Assembly (NCBI RefSeq): GCF_015351395.1
Contig: NZ_JADKPV010000010.1
Location: 1 to 60,092, forward strand
Direction: 5' to 3'
Source: Savagea serpentis
GTDB lineage: Bacteria > Bacillota > Bacilli > Bacillales_A > Planococcaceae
DNA: 60,092 bases
Shown: one piece after another, positions 39,583-48,389 of the stretch
Position numbering within the stretch: the first letter of the stretch is position 1
Layout: each line of letters starts with the position of its first letter
Translations under genes and position numbers: made by a program
Notes under the pieces: model-generated
What the model saw: only the letters and a program-made list of their open reading frames with translations
The model's database searches: none
What the model was told of the DNA's origin: nothing

Positions 39583-40049
39583 ACACTGATAATAATATTT
39601 TTCAGTTACCTGCAGAAATAGACTTACTGTTTGATAATAAAAAGTTAGATGTTTTAATATACCTTGTTACTATGTATCATTTAGCAGTAAATTTTCGGAA
39701 AAGAAGGTTTAGTCTTGAACAATTATTGTACTATTATTCAATTATATATTTTGAAAGTCATGAAATCAATTCCCCTTTGATTTATAAGTATTTAAGAGAT
39801 AAAAAAAGAGTGAATGAAATTATGATATATTTGGAGAATTTACATTTTATCCAAATTCATGGTGATATCTTTACTCCAATAAATAAATTGAAAATTTCTG
39901 TAACACAAAGAGGAATTGGGGCAATAGATGCTTTAGAATCCGATAGTGTAGAAATGTATCTAAATAAAATTTTTATTATTATAAGAGACTATCCATACGA
40001 GACTATGTCAACTAGATTTAATCATTTGCTATATGAGGGAGAGTTTTAA
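39579..40049 (+). CDS. ABC three-component system middle component (candidate)
   Basis: 156 aa. No catalytic motif is visible. The protein looks like a winged-helix type adaptor (FSLEQLLYYYSIIYF, then VTQRGIGAIDALE). Its size, absence of enzyme motifs and strict placement between the SIR2 effector (4-nt overlap) and the coiled-coil ATPase (3-nt gap) fit the middle component described for ABC-3C systems. The identification rests mainly on context. Confidence 0.6.
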   Translation: MNTDNNIFQLPAEIDLLFDNKKLDVLIYLVTMYHLAVNFRKRRFSLEQLLYYYSIIYFESHEINSPLIYKYLRDKKRVNEIMIYLENLHFIQIHGDIFTPINKLKISVTQRGIGAIDALESDSVEMYLNKIFIIIRDYPYETMSTRFNHLLYEGEF

Positions 40050-40052
40050 CTG

Positions 40053-41960
40053 ATGATTATAAAAAAATTAATTGTCCAAGGCATCTCTTATCAGAGGACT
40101 TTAGAATTTTCGAAGGAATTAAATATTATTAGTGGTGAAAAAACATCTGGAAAATCATTAGTCTTATCTCTTATTGATTATTGTTTAGGGAAAGACCGTG
40201 GAATCTCACTAAAAGTACAAACTGAGTTGGCAGATAATGTTGACTTTATTTTTTTAGAAATAGAAATAAATAAAGAAAAATTTACTATTTCTAGAAGTAT
40301 TAAAAAAAATATTTCTGTATTTTGGTTGTATTATTGTCGATTCAATAGTATTAATGAGTATATTCCAGAAAAACTTAATAAAAAAGAATTACAATCTTTT
40401 CTAATGAAAAAAATAGGGGCAATGGAATTTAAGAAGACAAAGAATAAGGCTAGAAGTAATGAATTAACCACTGAAACAATTTCGTTTAGGGATATCTACA
40501 GATATTGTTTTGTAAATCAACATGATTTAGGAACTCATAATTTTCTATCTTACAATGAACCAATGAAAAGGTATAAAAACCCTATTTCATTTGAAATGAT
40601 ATTTGACTTAATTGACTTTTCTCAAAACGAATTACAAACTGAGATTGCTAAAATTCAAAACCAGATAAATGAAAATGAAAAAAAGAAAGATAATCTAGAA
40701 GGTTATCTTGATCAAAGAGATAATACCGATTATTCAGATCTTTTAGATCGAATTGGTAATTATGATGACCAAATAGATGAACTCATACAAAGGAAAAATA
40801 AAATTATCAAAAGGCAGAATCAACAAAATGAAATAGCGACAAGTAACAAAGATTATGTTCTATTAAACTCGGAAATTAATAAATTAGACTCTGAAATTGA
40901 ACAAATCAAAAAACAAATAAAGGATATACAATTAGGCATAACTAGTAATGAACTACTTTTGAGTGATTACCATTCCGAAATGAAAGATATAAAAACCACT
41001 GAGGAGATAAATTATAAACTTAAGATAAGTGATCATGAACTTACATGCCCTTTATGCAATTCGAGAGTGAAAAATGAACTGCATCAAGAACATAGTCAAA
41101 AAAGTTCTCCTGAGAATTTCAAATATATTTTGAAAGATATTCAACAAAAAATAAAAATGGTTAATGAGGTAATTGAAGGTAGCAATGAAAAAATAGTAGA
41201 GCTAGATATGCAGATAAAAAGAAAAATGAGAAAAAAGGAAATTTTATCTCTAGCTTTGAGTGAATTTTCAAAAGATGTTAACACTCCCTTTTTACCGCAG
41301 CTTAATAGTATTAATGTGAATATTAATAATTTGGATAAAGATAGGGAAATTTTATTAGAAAGTAAGCGAGTTTTTCATAAAATTAATGAAATTAAAGAGG
41401 TAGTAGATAATGATAAAACTCAATTGAAATCTTTAAAAGATAAATTAAGTGCAATGGAGGAAAAAAGTAAGAGAAGGAATCAGATTATGAATGATCTGAA
41501 CAAAGTGTATCTAACAAATATGAAGAAAATGAAATACTATGATACCACAGACTCGTTCATAGACGATGAAGAGTATATTCCATACTATAAAAATGCTAGT
41601 GTTTATGAACACGAAAGTGGAGGGTTACTAGAGTGCATGCAACTTTCCTTCCTTGACGCCATTATTTCTAGTCCTTCTGCAATATTTCATCCTAAACTGC
41701 TAATCCTTGATTCTATAAGTAAATATTTTGGTACAAATAAAAATGAACAAAGTGTTGAAAATGAGGATGAAAATATGATAAATGACCCAGAAGTTTATTT
41801 GAATATATATTATATGCTAGTAAAATTATCGAGAAAAGCACAAATAATTGTTGTTGAAAACATTCCACCTACCGAAATGTCGCAATATGTTAAATACTCG
41901 TTTAGAAGTGGAGAAAAAGGGTTCATAGATTTAAGTAAGAATGAATTTTTAATCGACTAA
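40053..41960 (+). CDS. Rad50-like coiled-coil ATPase of an ABC-3C type cassette (DUF3732-like)
   Basis: 635 aa. The N-terminal half-site has Walker A GEKTSGKSLVLSLIDYCLG near residue 28. A long coiled coil (about 190-500) is broken by CPLC near residue 331, a zinc-hook-like motif. The C-terminal half-site has HESGGLLECMQLSF (signature-like, near 525), Walker B KLLILDS near 548 and VVENIPP. This is an SMC/Rad50-type DNA- or ligand-sensing ATPase, the proposed trigger of the SIR2 effector. There is no transporter membrane domain, so it is not an importer. Confidence 0.8.
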   Translation: MIIKKLIVQGISYQRTLEFSKELNIISGEKTSGKSLVLSLIDYCLGKDRGISLKVQTELADNVDFIFLEIEINKEKFTISRSIKKNISVFWLYYCRFNSINEYIPEKLNKKELQSFLMKKIGAMEFKKTKNKARSNELTTETISFRDIYRYCFVNQHDLGTHNFLSYNEPMKRYKNPISFEMIFDLIDFSQNELQTEIAKIQNQINENEKKKDNLEGYLDQRDNTDYSDLLDRIGNYDDQIDELIQRKNKIIKRQNQQNEIATSNKDYVLLNSEINKLDSEIEQIKKQIKDIQLGITSNELLLSDYHSEMKDIKTTEEINYKLKISDHELTCPLCNSRVKNELHQEHSQKSSPENFKYILKDIQQKIKMVNEVIEGSNEKIVELDMQIKRKMRKKEILSLALSEFSKDVNTPFLPQLNSINVNINNLDKDREILLESKRVFHKINEIKEVVDNDKTQLKSLKDKLSAMEEKSKRRNQIMNDLNKVYLTNMKKMKYYDTTDSFIDDEEYIPYYKNASVYEHESGGLLECMQLSFLDAIISSPSAIFHPKLLILDSISKYFGTNKNEQSVENEDENMINDPEVYLNIYYMLVKLSRKAQIIVVENIPPTEMSQYVKYSFRSGEKGFIDLSKNEFLID

Positions 41961-42163
41961 CTTTTTATTTTCAGAGTTAGAGTATAGACATTGTATAATT
42001 TTTAAATTCAGTGAGAACCTTTTTTATTATTTATTACAAATATTACTCGCTATTTAGGAGTACCTTGTAATCTTGAAGATTTATTATGAATGCAAGTAAT
42101 TTATCTAAGAGTACTCTGAGGTCTACTGTTTTTTACAACTTATTATAAAAAAGGGGTTATGTT

Positions 42164-43009
42164 ATGTCAGAAAATATAAGAAGTGAATTATTCTTCTTGA
42201 AACAGTTTGGTTTTAGTGACACCCTTTTACAACATATTTTCTTATTAGGAACAGATCCACTACAAACTATTTTCAATAGTGAAACCAAGATGTATGATAA
42301 ATTCACTAGTAAAGAAAGAAGGTTGGCAGGAAAACTTAGTGATTATAAAAAATTCAAGGCTGATTTGTTTAAAAACGAAGAATTATTAGAAAAAAACAGT
42401 CAAAATAAATTATATTTTAAATATGATGTCAATGAACTGACAAAATTATTACCTGACAAAGTTATGCCTCTGTTTATGTATTCAAAAGGAGATTGCTCTC
42501 TTTTAAATGATAACAAAAAAAGAGTGGCAATTGTAGGCACCCGCCATCCATCGAATAAAGCAGTTGCAATAACCGAAAAAATAGCTAAAGAATTCGTTGA
42601 GGACAATTATATCATTGTTAGCGGATTGGCGGAAGGTATTGATACAATTTCTCATGAAACAGCTATCCTTAATAAAGGAAAGACAATTGCAATATTGCCT
42701 ACAAATTTTAAAAAAATATATCCCAAACATAACAAAGAGCTAGCGAAAATAATATCAGATGAAGGTTTACTTCTAACATCTATTGGACCAAATGAGAATA
42801 CTTATAAATCTAGTTTTTTAGATAGAAACCAATATGTAGCAAATATCAGTGATTTAGTTATTGTAATAGAAACTAATTTAAAGAGCGGAACAATGAATAC
42901 CATCAGAAATGCCAGTGAGGCCGGTAAGAAAATTCTATTTGTTGATCAAAAAGATGACATAATCAATAATAAAATCTACGAATTTGGAGGTGAAATGATA
43001 GATGATTAA
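42164..43009 (+). CDS. shosA: DprA/Smf-like protein, candidate antitoxin ShosA
   Basis: 281 aa with an SD-like AAAGGGG before ATG. The Rossmann (LOG/DprA) core has RVAIVGTRHPS near residue 121, VSGLAEGIDTISHETAI near 152 and NLKSGTMNTIRNASEAGK near 245. The N-terminal about 110 residues are helical. A DprA-like gene overlapping (8 nt) a phosphoribosyltransferase gene is the arrangement of the ShosTA toxin-antitoxin defence system, where the DprA-like partner is the antitoxin. The competence role is unlikely, because housekeeping dprA sits with topA in Bacillus. Confidence 0.8.
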   Translation: MSENIRSELFFLKQFGFSDTLLQHIFLLGTDPLQTIFNSETKMYDKFTSKERRLAGKLSDYKKFKADLFKNEELLEKNSQNKLYFKYDVNELTKLLPDKVMPLFMYSKGDCSLLNDNKKRVAIVGTRHPSNKAVAITEKIAKEFVEDNYIIVSGLAEGIDTISHETAILNKGKTIAILPTNFKKIYPKHNKELAKIISDEGLLLTSIGPNENTYKSSFLDRNQYVANISDLVIVIETNLKSGTMNTIRNASEAGKKILFVDQKDDIINNKIYEFGGEMIDD

Positions 43010-44183
43010 AAAAAACAAAATGATTTTTATATCGAAATTAATCTTTTTTACTGAAGATAATGAATTGATTGAGGGGAATTTACAAATTGCTGACTTATTT
43101 GATACTCAAGATGTATATTTAGCAATTGTAGCAAGACAATCAACAATTAATATATTAAAAAGTAAAATACCTAAAGAATATACGGAAAAAATAAAACTGG
43201 TCAATCGGAGCTCTCAAAATAAAGATACGATTAGAAATCTAAAAGAAAAAGGGGCAATTTTTGGATTTATTGGTATTGTTGAAGAAGATGCCATATTTTC
43301 TTTTAATTGTAAGATGCCATTATTTAATCCTGAGCGACTGAGTAGTGGCAGAGTTATGATTTCTGAAAAAGTAAAAAAATATGGCTTACCAATTATGGAA
43401 TTTCAAAATGTTATCGACTGTTTAAAAGCTTTTGAAGTTCATAAAGACAATTATTTTCAAATATCTTTTGAAGATAAATTCAGCGTCGTAAGTCTGAATA
43501 ATGCGAACACTTATTACAGACCTGAAGAGGAAGTAAGAATAAAAGAAATCTTTGAAACTAATTTAAAAGGTGATGTATCATCAAGAGATCAAAGGATCTT
43601 ACTCCTTCTATTATTTCATTTAATAAATGAAGTAACAACAAATAATTTTTTTGATAATGTTGATTATTGGGGGACTTTTCCATCCTCTAATCCAGAGAAT
43701 ACAGATACGTCTATTTCCTTTTTAAAAGAGGCTGTTAGAGTCCTTATTAATGGCGGTCCTAGAACAGGACCAGAAATATTGATTAGACATTCCCCTATGC
43801 AAGCAAAACACACTAGTGGGGCATTGCGTTTAAACAATAAAAGTGACAAAGACTTTGATACTTTAATTGTTAATCCAAATTTAATTAATCGTATCAAAGG
43901 AAAAGTCATATGTATTATTGATGACTACATTACTAATGGGTACTCAGCTGAATCAGCTAAACATTTGCTTTTCGCAGCCGGCGCTAAAGAGGTTGTTTTT
44001 ATTTCAATTGGTAAATTTGGGAAAAGATATTACTCCACTAATTATGAAATAAAAGGGGACGTATCAGAAAAATTCTCTTATAAATTTACTAATGAAACTC
44101 TTTATACGGATAAACTTAGTGGAGAAATGTTTTATAACTACGATAATGATGTAGAAATTTTAAATTTTAGTAATTTAGTTTAA
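43002..44183 (+). CDS. shosT: Phosphoribosyltransferase-domain protein, candidate toxin ShosT
   Basis: 393 aa. The type I PRTase PRPP loop VICIIDDYITNGYSAESA lies near residue 303, with GGPRTGPEILIRHSP near 245 as the upstream loop. The N-terminal half (FFTEDNELIEGN, LKEKGAIFGFIG) is HAD-like in outline but lacks clear catalytic Asp motifs. It is translationally coupled to the DprA-like gene. In ShosTA, the PRTase protein is toxic when its partner is disturbed. The name is by domain pair and order, not by alignment. Confidence 0.75.
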   Translation: MIKKNKMIFISKLIFFTEDNELIEGNLQIADLFDTQDVYLAIVARQSTINILKSKIPKEYTEKIKLVNRSSQNKDTIRNLKEKGAIFGFIGIVEEDAIFSFNCKMPLFNPERLSSGRVMISEKVKKYGLPIMEFQNVIDCLKAFEVHKDNYFQISFEDKFSVVSLNNANTYYRPEEEVRIKEIFETNLKGDVSSRDQRILLLLLFHLINEVTTNNFFDNVDYWGTFPSSNPENTDTSISFLKEAVRVLINGGPRTGPEILIRHSPMQAKHTSGALRLNNKSDKDFDTLIVNPNLINRIKGKVICIIDDYITNGYSAESAKHLLFAAGAKEVVFISIGKFGKRYYSTNYEIKGDVSEKFSYKFTNETLYTDKLSGEMFYNYDNDVEILNFSNLV

Positions 44184-44381
44184 TCAATGTTTATATTATA
44201 AAAATCGATTAACCTATCTAAAAGTTGTTGATGATTAGGTGAATTTCCTTTGATACATATTTTACAGATAGTTAAATAAATAGACAAAAATCATACAAAT
44301 TAATATTTAAGCTGTAATCTTTTATTGACGTTCAGAAATGGGCGTCTTTTTTTATTTGAATTTTTGAAAGGAGTTGATAAT

Positions 44382-44483
44382 GTGTTACAAACCTGTAATG
44401 AACGAGCCCCACCAATTCCCAATGTCATTTATTCAAAGTTTAAACAGACAATTAAAAAGGAGGAGAAAATCATATGGAACTAA
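44382..44483 (+). CDS. Possible leader peptide or small ORF at the start of the ICE module
   Basis: 33 codons, GTG start with SD GAAAGGAG 7 nt before. The stop overlaps the beginning of the first DUF961 gene, suggesting translational coupling. The content is basic (KFKQTIKKEEK). It could be a truncated regulatory or cargo gene. The 290-nt gap before the first DUF961 gene otherwise shows only a weak GACG/CGTC hairpin with a T tract at 44328-44354. Confidence 0.35.
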   Translation: MLQTCNERAPPIPNVIYSKFKQTIKKEEKIIWN

Positions 44484-44788
44484 AGTACGTTATTCCAAAC
44501 ATGGAAAAAACGTTCGGGAATTTAGAATATGCAGGAGAAGGAAAAGTTGAACAGAGAAGGATTAATGGGCGTATGACAACATTGTCACGTAGTTATAATT
44601 TGTATTCCGATATTCAACGGGCAGATGATATTGAGGTAATCTTGCCACAAGAAGTAGGAGAGAAATTCTTTGAACATGAGGAAAAAGTGAAGTTAGTCAA
44701 TGCTAAAATCACTGCTGAAGGCTATAAAATTGGTGATCGTGGTTTTACAAAATACATTTTACATGCTGACGATATGGTCAAAGCATAA
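44474..44788 (+). CDS. DUF961 (YdcP) family conjugative-element protein
   Basis: 104 aa with SD AAGGAGGAG. It resembles the small YdcP / Tn916 Orf23-Orf22 proteins at the start of the conjugation module of Tn916 and ICEBs1 type elements. Seen are IPNMEKTFGNLEYAGEGK and INGRMTTLSRSYNLYSDIQ. It is followed by a second, related protein and then the FtsK-like coupling protein, the standard order. Confidence 0.85.
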   Translation: MELKYVIPNMEKTFGNLEYAGEGKVEQRRINGRMTTLSRSYNLYSDIQRADDIEVILPQEVGEKFFEHEEKVKLVNAKITAEGYKIGDRGFTKYILHADDMVKA

Positions 44789-44800
44789 GGAGGAAAAAAG

Positions 44801-45181
44801 ATGAGATTAGCGGAAGGAATTGTGATTGATAAAGAAAAGACATTCGGATTATTAAAGTTTTCGTCATTACGCCGAGAAGTGTTTCTACAAAATGAAGATG
44901 GTACAGTATCAACGGAAGTAAAAGAACGCACCTATGATTTAAAGTCTCGTGAACAAGGACGTATGATCCAAGTAAGCATTCCTGCTTCTGTTCCATTAAA
45001 AGATTTTGATTACAATGCGGAAGTGGAACTCATTGATCCTGTCGCAGATACAGTCGCAAATGCAACATTTCGTGGGGCAGACGTGGATTGGTATATCAAG
45101 GCAGATGACTTGGTTTTAAAAGGGAAAACAGCGTCTCCAGGCACTAACACTCAAAAATCCACTCCATCCAAAGATAAATAA
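44801..45181 (+). CDS. DUF961 (YdcP) family conjugative-element protein, second copy
   Basis: 126 aa with SD AAGGAGG. It is related to the preceding gene (EGIVIDKEKTFGLLKFSSLRRE, then VKERTYDLKSREQGRMIQV). Two such genes in tandem precede the coupling protein in Tn916-like elements (orf23 and orf22). The stop TAA overlaps the next ATG (TAATG). Confidence 0.85.
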   Translation: MRLAEGIVIDKEKTFGLLKFSSLRREVFLQNEDGTVSTEVKERTYDLKSREQGRMIQVSIPASVPLKDFDYNAEVELIDPVADTVANATFRGADVDWYIKADDLVLKGKTASPGTNTQKSTPSKDK

Positions 45182-46521
45182 TGAAATTTTACCGAAAAAG
45201 AGGGAAGCGAATTCGACCAAGTGACGCCTCTCTCTTTTTTAAATTTCTCTTTTTTGGGTTGTTTGGTGTATGGCTCGTTTTCTTTATCCCTTTTCATGTA
45301 AAGTTTTTACTTTCGACAACGTGGGAAGTTGATCCATTTCAAACACATTTTGTAAGTGCGTATGGATTAACTTCACTAATCATTAGCTTGGTGTTGGTGG
45401 CAATTTGTGTTTTGCTTTATTATCGGTATCGTTATAACCATCTAAAACAATTGATGCATCGACAAAAGCTCGCAAAGATGATTTTAGACAATCAGTGGTA
45501 TGAAACAAAACAAGTGGTGAATGAAGGATTTTTCAAAGATATCCCATCTAGTAAGGCAAAGGAAAAAATCAGTCATTTTCCAAAGATGTATTATCGGTGT
45601 GAAAAAGGCATGATTCATATTCAAGTGGAAATAACGCTTGGTAAATATCAAGAACCACTTTTAAATTTAGAAAAGAAGTTGGAAAGTGGCTTGTATTGTG
45701 AATTAGTGTCAAAAGAATTACATGATTCCTACGTTGAGTATGTTCTGTTCTATGATATAATTGCGAACCGTATTTCCATTGATGAAGTCATTGCGCAAAA
45801 CGGTAGCTTAAAGCTCATGAAATCAATGGATTGGGAATACGATAAGCTGCCACATATGTTGATTGCTGGCGGAACAGGTGGTGGAAAAACGTATTTTATT
45901 CTTACGTTGATTGAAGCACTGCTAAAAACCGATGCGAAGTTATATATTTTAGATCCAAAAAATGCCGATTTAGCTGATCTAAGTACCGTCATGCCTGATA
46001 TATATTATAAAAAGGAAGACATGATGGCAAGTATTGATCAATTTTATGAAGATATGATGGCTCGAAGTGAAGAAATGAAACAGATGGAAGGATATAAAAC
46101 AGGGGAAAACTATGCTTATTTGGGTTTAGCTCCTCATTTTTTAATTTTTGACGAATACGTTGCATTTATGGAAATGCTTGCTTCTAAGGAGAGTACGGCT
46201 ATATTAACGAAACTAAAACAGATTGTCATGTTAGGACGTCAAGCTGGATTTTACCTTATTCTTGCCTGTCAGCGACCAGATGCAAAATATTTAGGGGATG
46301 GAATTCGTGATCAATTTAATTTTCGGGTTGCCTTAGGAAGAATGTCCGAACTAGGATATGGCATGATGTTTGGAAGCGACGTCCAAAAACAATTTTTCTT
46401 AAAACAGATCAAAGGACGTGGGTATGTCGATAAAGGGGATAACGTGATTACCGAATTTTACACACCACTTGTGCCAAAGGATCATGACTTTTTAAAAGAG
46501 ATAGAGAAGTTAGCTCAATAA
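45181..46521 (+). CDS. FtsK/SpoIIIE-type coupling protein of an ICE (Tn916 Orf21 / ICEBs1 ConQ-like)
   Basis: 446 aa, near the usual length. Two N-terminal membrane helices (about 18-42 and 62-82) are followed by the motor domain with Walker A AGGTGGGKTYF near residue 230 and Walker B FLIFDEYVAF near 318. The protein links the relaxase-DNA complex to the conjugation channel. It directly precedes oriT and the relaxase/Rep gene, as in Tn916 and ICEBs1, and looks intact. Confidence 0.93.
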   Translation: MKFYRKRGKRIRPSDASLFFKFLFFGLFGVWLVFFIPFHVKFLLSTTWEVDPFQTHFVSAYGLTSLIISLVLVAICVLLYYRYRYNHLKQLMHRQKLAKMILDNQWYETKQVVNEGFFKDIPSSKAKEKISHFPKMYYRCEKGMIHIQVEITLGKYQEPLLNLEKKLESGLYCELVSKELHDSYVEYVLFYDIIANRISIDEVIAQNGSLKLMKSMDWEYDKLPHMLIAGGTGGGKTYFILTLIEALLKTDAKLYILDPKNADLADLSTVMPDIYYKKEDMMASIDQFYEDMMARSEEMKQMEGYKTGENYAYLGLAPHFLIFDEYVAFMEMLASKESTAILTKLKQIVMLGRQAGFYLILACQRPDAKYLGDGIRDQFNFRVALGRMSELGYGMMFGSDVQKQFFLKQIKGRGYVDKGDNVITEFYTPLVPKDHDFLKEIEKLAQ

Positions 46522-46525
46522 GGCT

Positions 46526-46620
46526 GCCCAGTGCGGCGGCGTGCGAAGCGTAAGCCGCTGTGCTGGGCAAAGCCTGCGGGGCGATAGCCACGCTTTACCC
46601 CCCGTTTCTAACAGGGGGGT
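46526..46620 (+). other. Origin of transfer (oriT) of the ICE
   Basis: The 24-bp inverted repeat at 46597-46620 consists of ACCCCCC, GTTTCTAACA and GGGGGGT. It is nearly identical to the known ICEBs1/Tn916 oriT repeat with its CTAACAGGGGGGT nick region. A GC-rich hairpin just before it (GCCCAG 46526-46531 with CTGGGC 46563-46568, plus GCGGC/GCCGC) may help processing or replication. The location between coupling protein and relaxase is canonical. Confidence 0.88.
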
Positions 46621-46690
46621 AGAAAAACAATAAGAAACTGTTTCAAAAGTACAGAAACCCTGATGTATCAAGGGTTTAGGTCATATTACG

Positions 46691-46728
46691 AAGATGTCAG
46701 CTTTTAGTCCTTAGTTGACATCTTTTTT
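46691..46728 (+). terminator. Hairpin before the Rep/relaxase gene
   Basis: GATGTCA (46693-46699) pairs with TGACATC (46716-46722), followed by TTTTTT. It lies between oriT and the Rep gene and may attenuate it or act in single-strand initiation. Confidence 0.7.
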
Positions 46729-46746
46729 CTGTTGGGAGGCATGCAC

Positions 46747-47868
46747 ATGAATGAAGTATCTTGGTATCAACAATTAAAAGAAAAACGATTGGCATACGGC
46801 GTATCGTAAAACAAATTAGCCGTACATGTAGGAATTTCAAGGCAATATATTAGTGAGATTGAAACAGGAAAAATGACACCGACTCCAACATTACAACAGG
46901 CGATGTTCGATATATTAGAACAATTTAATCCAGAAGCGCCTATGGAAATATTATTTGATTATGTGCGAATACGTTTTTTAACAACGAATCCGAAGCCTGT
47001 TATTGAAGAAATCTTACGGTTGAAAATGGAGTATATGATCCATGAAGACTATGCGTTTTATTCTTACATGGAACAGTATGTTTTTGGTGACATTGTTGTT
47101 ATGGTTTCGCCAGATGAGGATAAAGGCTGTTTACTTGAACTGAAAGGAAAAGGATGTCGGCAATTTGAAAACTTTTTATTAGCCCAGCAACGTACATGGT
47201 TTGATTTTTTCATGGATGTATTTCGAGTAAATGGTGTATTTAAACGGGTTGACCTTGCGATCAATGATAAGACAGGCATATTGGATATTCCATTTTTAAC
47301 GAACAAATGTAGAAATGAAGAATGTATTTCTGTGTTTCGTAGTTTTAAAAGTTATCGTTCTGGCGAATTGGTTCATGGAGAAGAAAAACGTGATATGGGA
47401 AATACATTGTATATCGGTTCTTTGAAAAGTGATGTGTATTTTTGTGTGTATGAAAAGGATTATGAACAATGCGTGAAACACGGTGCATCATTTGAAGATA
47501 CAGACATTAAAAATCGCTTTGAAATTCGATTGAAAAGTGATCGTGCCTATCATGCGGTTGTTGATTTAATGACCTATGAAGATGCGGGACGAACAGCTTT
47601 TTCCATCATTAATCGATATATTCGGTTTGTTGATAAAGATGAGAAAAAACGTCGTAGCAGTTGGCCAGTGAATGCAGAGTGGCAGCGCTTTTTAGATTTA
47701 GGTGAAAATAGAAAAATTTATTTAACAACAAAACCTGAACCTTACACATTCGATAAAACACTTAGATGGTTGGCTCGACAAGTCGCTCCTACTTGGAAGC
47801 TGGCAACTAAACTAGATGAAATCAATCAAACAACTGTTATTCAAGATATGTTAGATCAAGCGAAGTGA
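46747..47868 (+). pseudogene. Relaxase / replication initiation protein (Rep_trans family) with an early nonsense codon
   Basis: From the ATG at 46747 (SD GGGAGG) the frame reads an XRE-type helix-turn-helix start, then TAA at codon 21 (46807-46809), then continues KLAVHVGISRQYISEIETGK. The rest (331 aa from the ATG at 46873) carries the full Rep_trans/Orf20-NicK-like relaxase domain with FKRVDLAINDKTG and NRFEIRLKSDRAYH. One C-to-T change (CAA to TAA) explains the break. Internal initiation at 46873 could still make the nicking domain, though no clear SD is seen there. Confidence 0.85.
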
Positions 47869-47948
47869 AGCAAACGTCATCAACAATTATTGATGCAACA
47901 AGCACTTGAAACTGAAGATGTTATTAAATGACGGATTGGAGGACTACC

Positions 47949-48038
47949 ATGAAATTCGTAAAATTCATTTTTATTACTATCCTAGGTGGTATTATTTTAT
48001 GTTTTATCGAATGTATGCGGCAAGTAACCAAGTATTAG
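47949..48038 (+). CDS. Small membrane peptide of the ICE
   Basis: 29 codons with a good SD (TTGGAGG) 6 nt before ATG. One hydrophobic segment (FVKFIFITILGGIILCFI) is present. Tn916-type elements have a tiny ORF in this position after the Rep gene, but I cannot name it. Confidence 0.45.
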   Translation: MKFVKFIFITILGGIILCFIECMRQVTKY

Positions 48039-48060
48039 AAGATGGAATGAGGAATGAAAG

Positions 48061-48278
48061 ATGGACTTTGGACAAAATTTGTATAACTGGTTTTTAAGTA
48101 ATGCGCAATCCTTGGTGTTGATGGCGATTGTGGTAATCGGTATTTAGGTTTTAAACGAAAGTTCTCTAAATTGATAGGCTTTTTAATTGTTGCTTTGGTT
48201 GCAGTAGGATTAGTATTTAATGCGAGTGGGGTGAAAGATGTATTGTTAAATCTATTTAATCGAATTATTGGGGCATGA
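48061..48278 (+). pseudogene. TcpD-like conjugation membrane protein, frameshifted
   Basis: The first frame gives MDFGQNLYNWFLSNAQSLV, then VIGI and TAG at about 48145. A shift of one base gives YLGFKRKFSKLIGFLIVALV and ends FNRIIGA at 48278. Together they make an about 73-aa protein with two membrane helices, resembling the TcpD-type small membrane component of ICE transfer systems. It is broken by one frameshift. Confidence 0.65.
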
Positions 48279-48389
48279 TATCTAGATTGATTTATCCAAA
48301 TAATAGAATTATTATTCTGAATATTATAGTTAGATTTAGAAAAGGGAGGATGATACAATAGAGTTAAAAGTGGAAAGGGATTGGTAGTT

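Noticed and set aside
42164-43009. Housekeeping competence DprA
   Set aside because: It lies in the island, is coupled to a PRTase gene and has an atypical N-terminus, so a toxin-antitoxin role is preferred.
47906-48097. A 63-codon frame after the Rep gene
   Set aside because: It has no SD and overlaps two better-supported small frames (47949-48038 and 48061 onward) in another phase.
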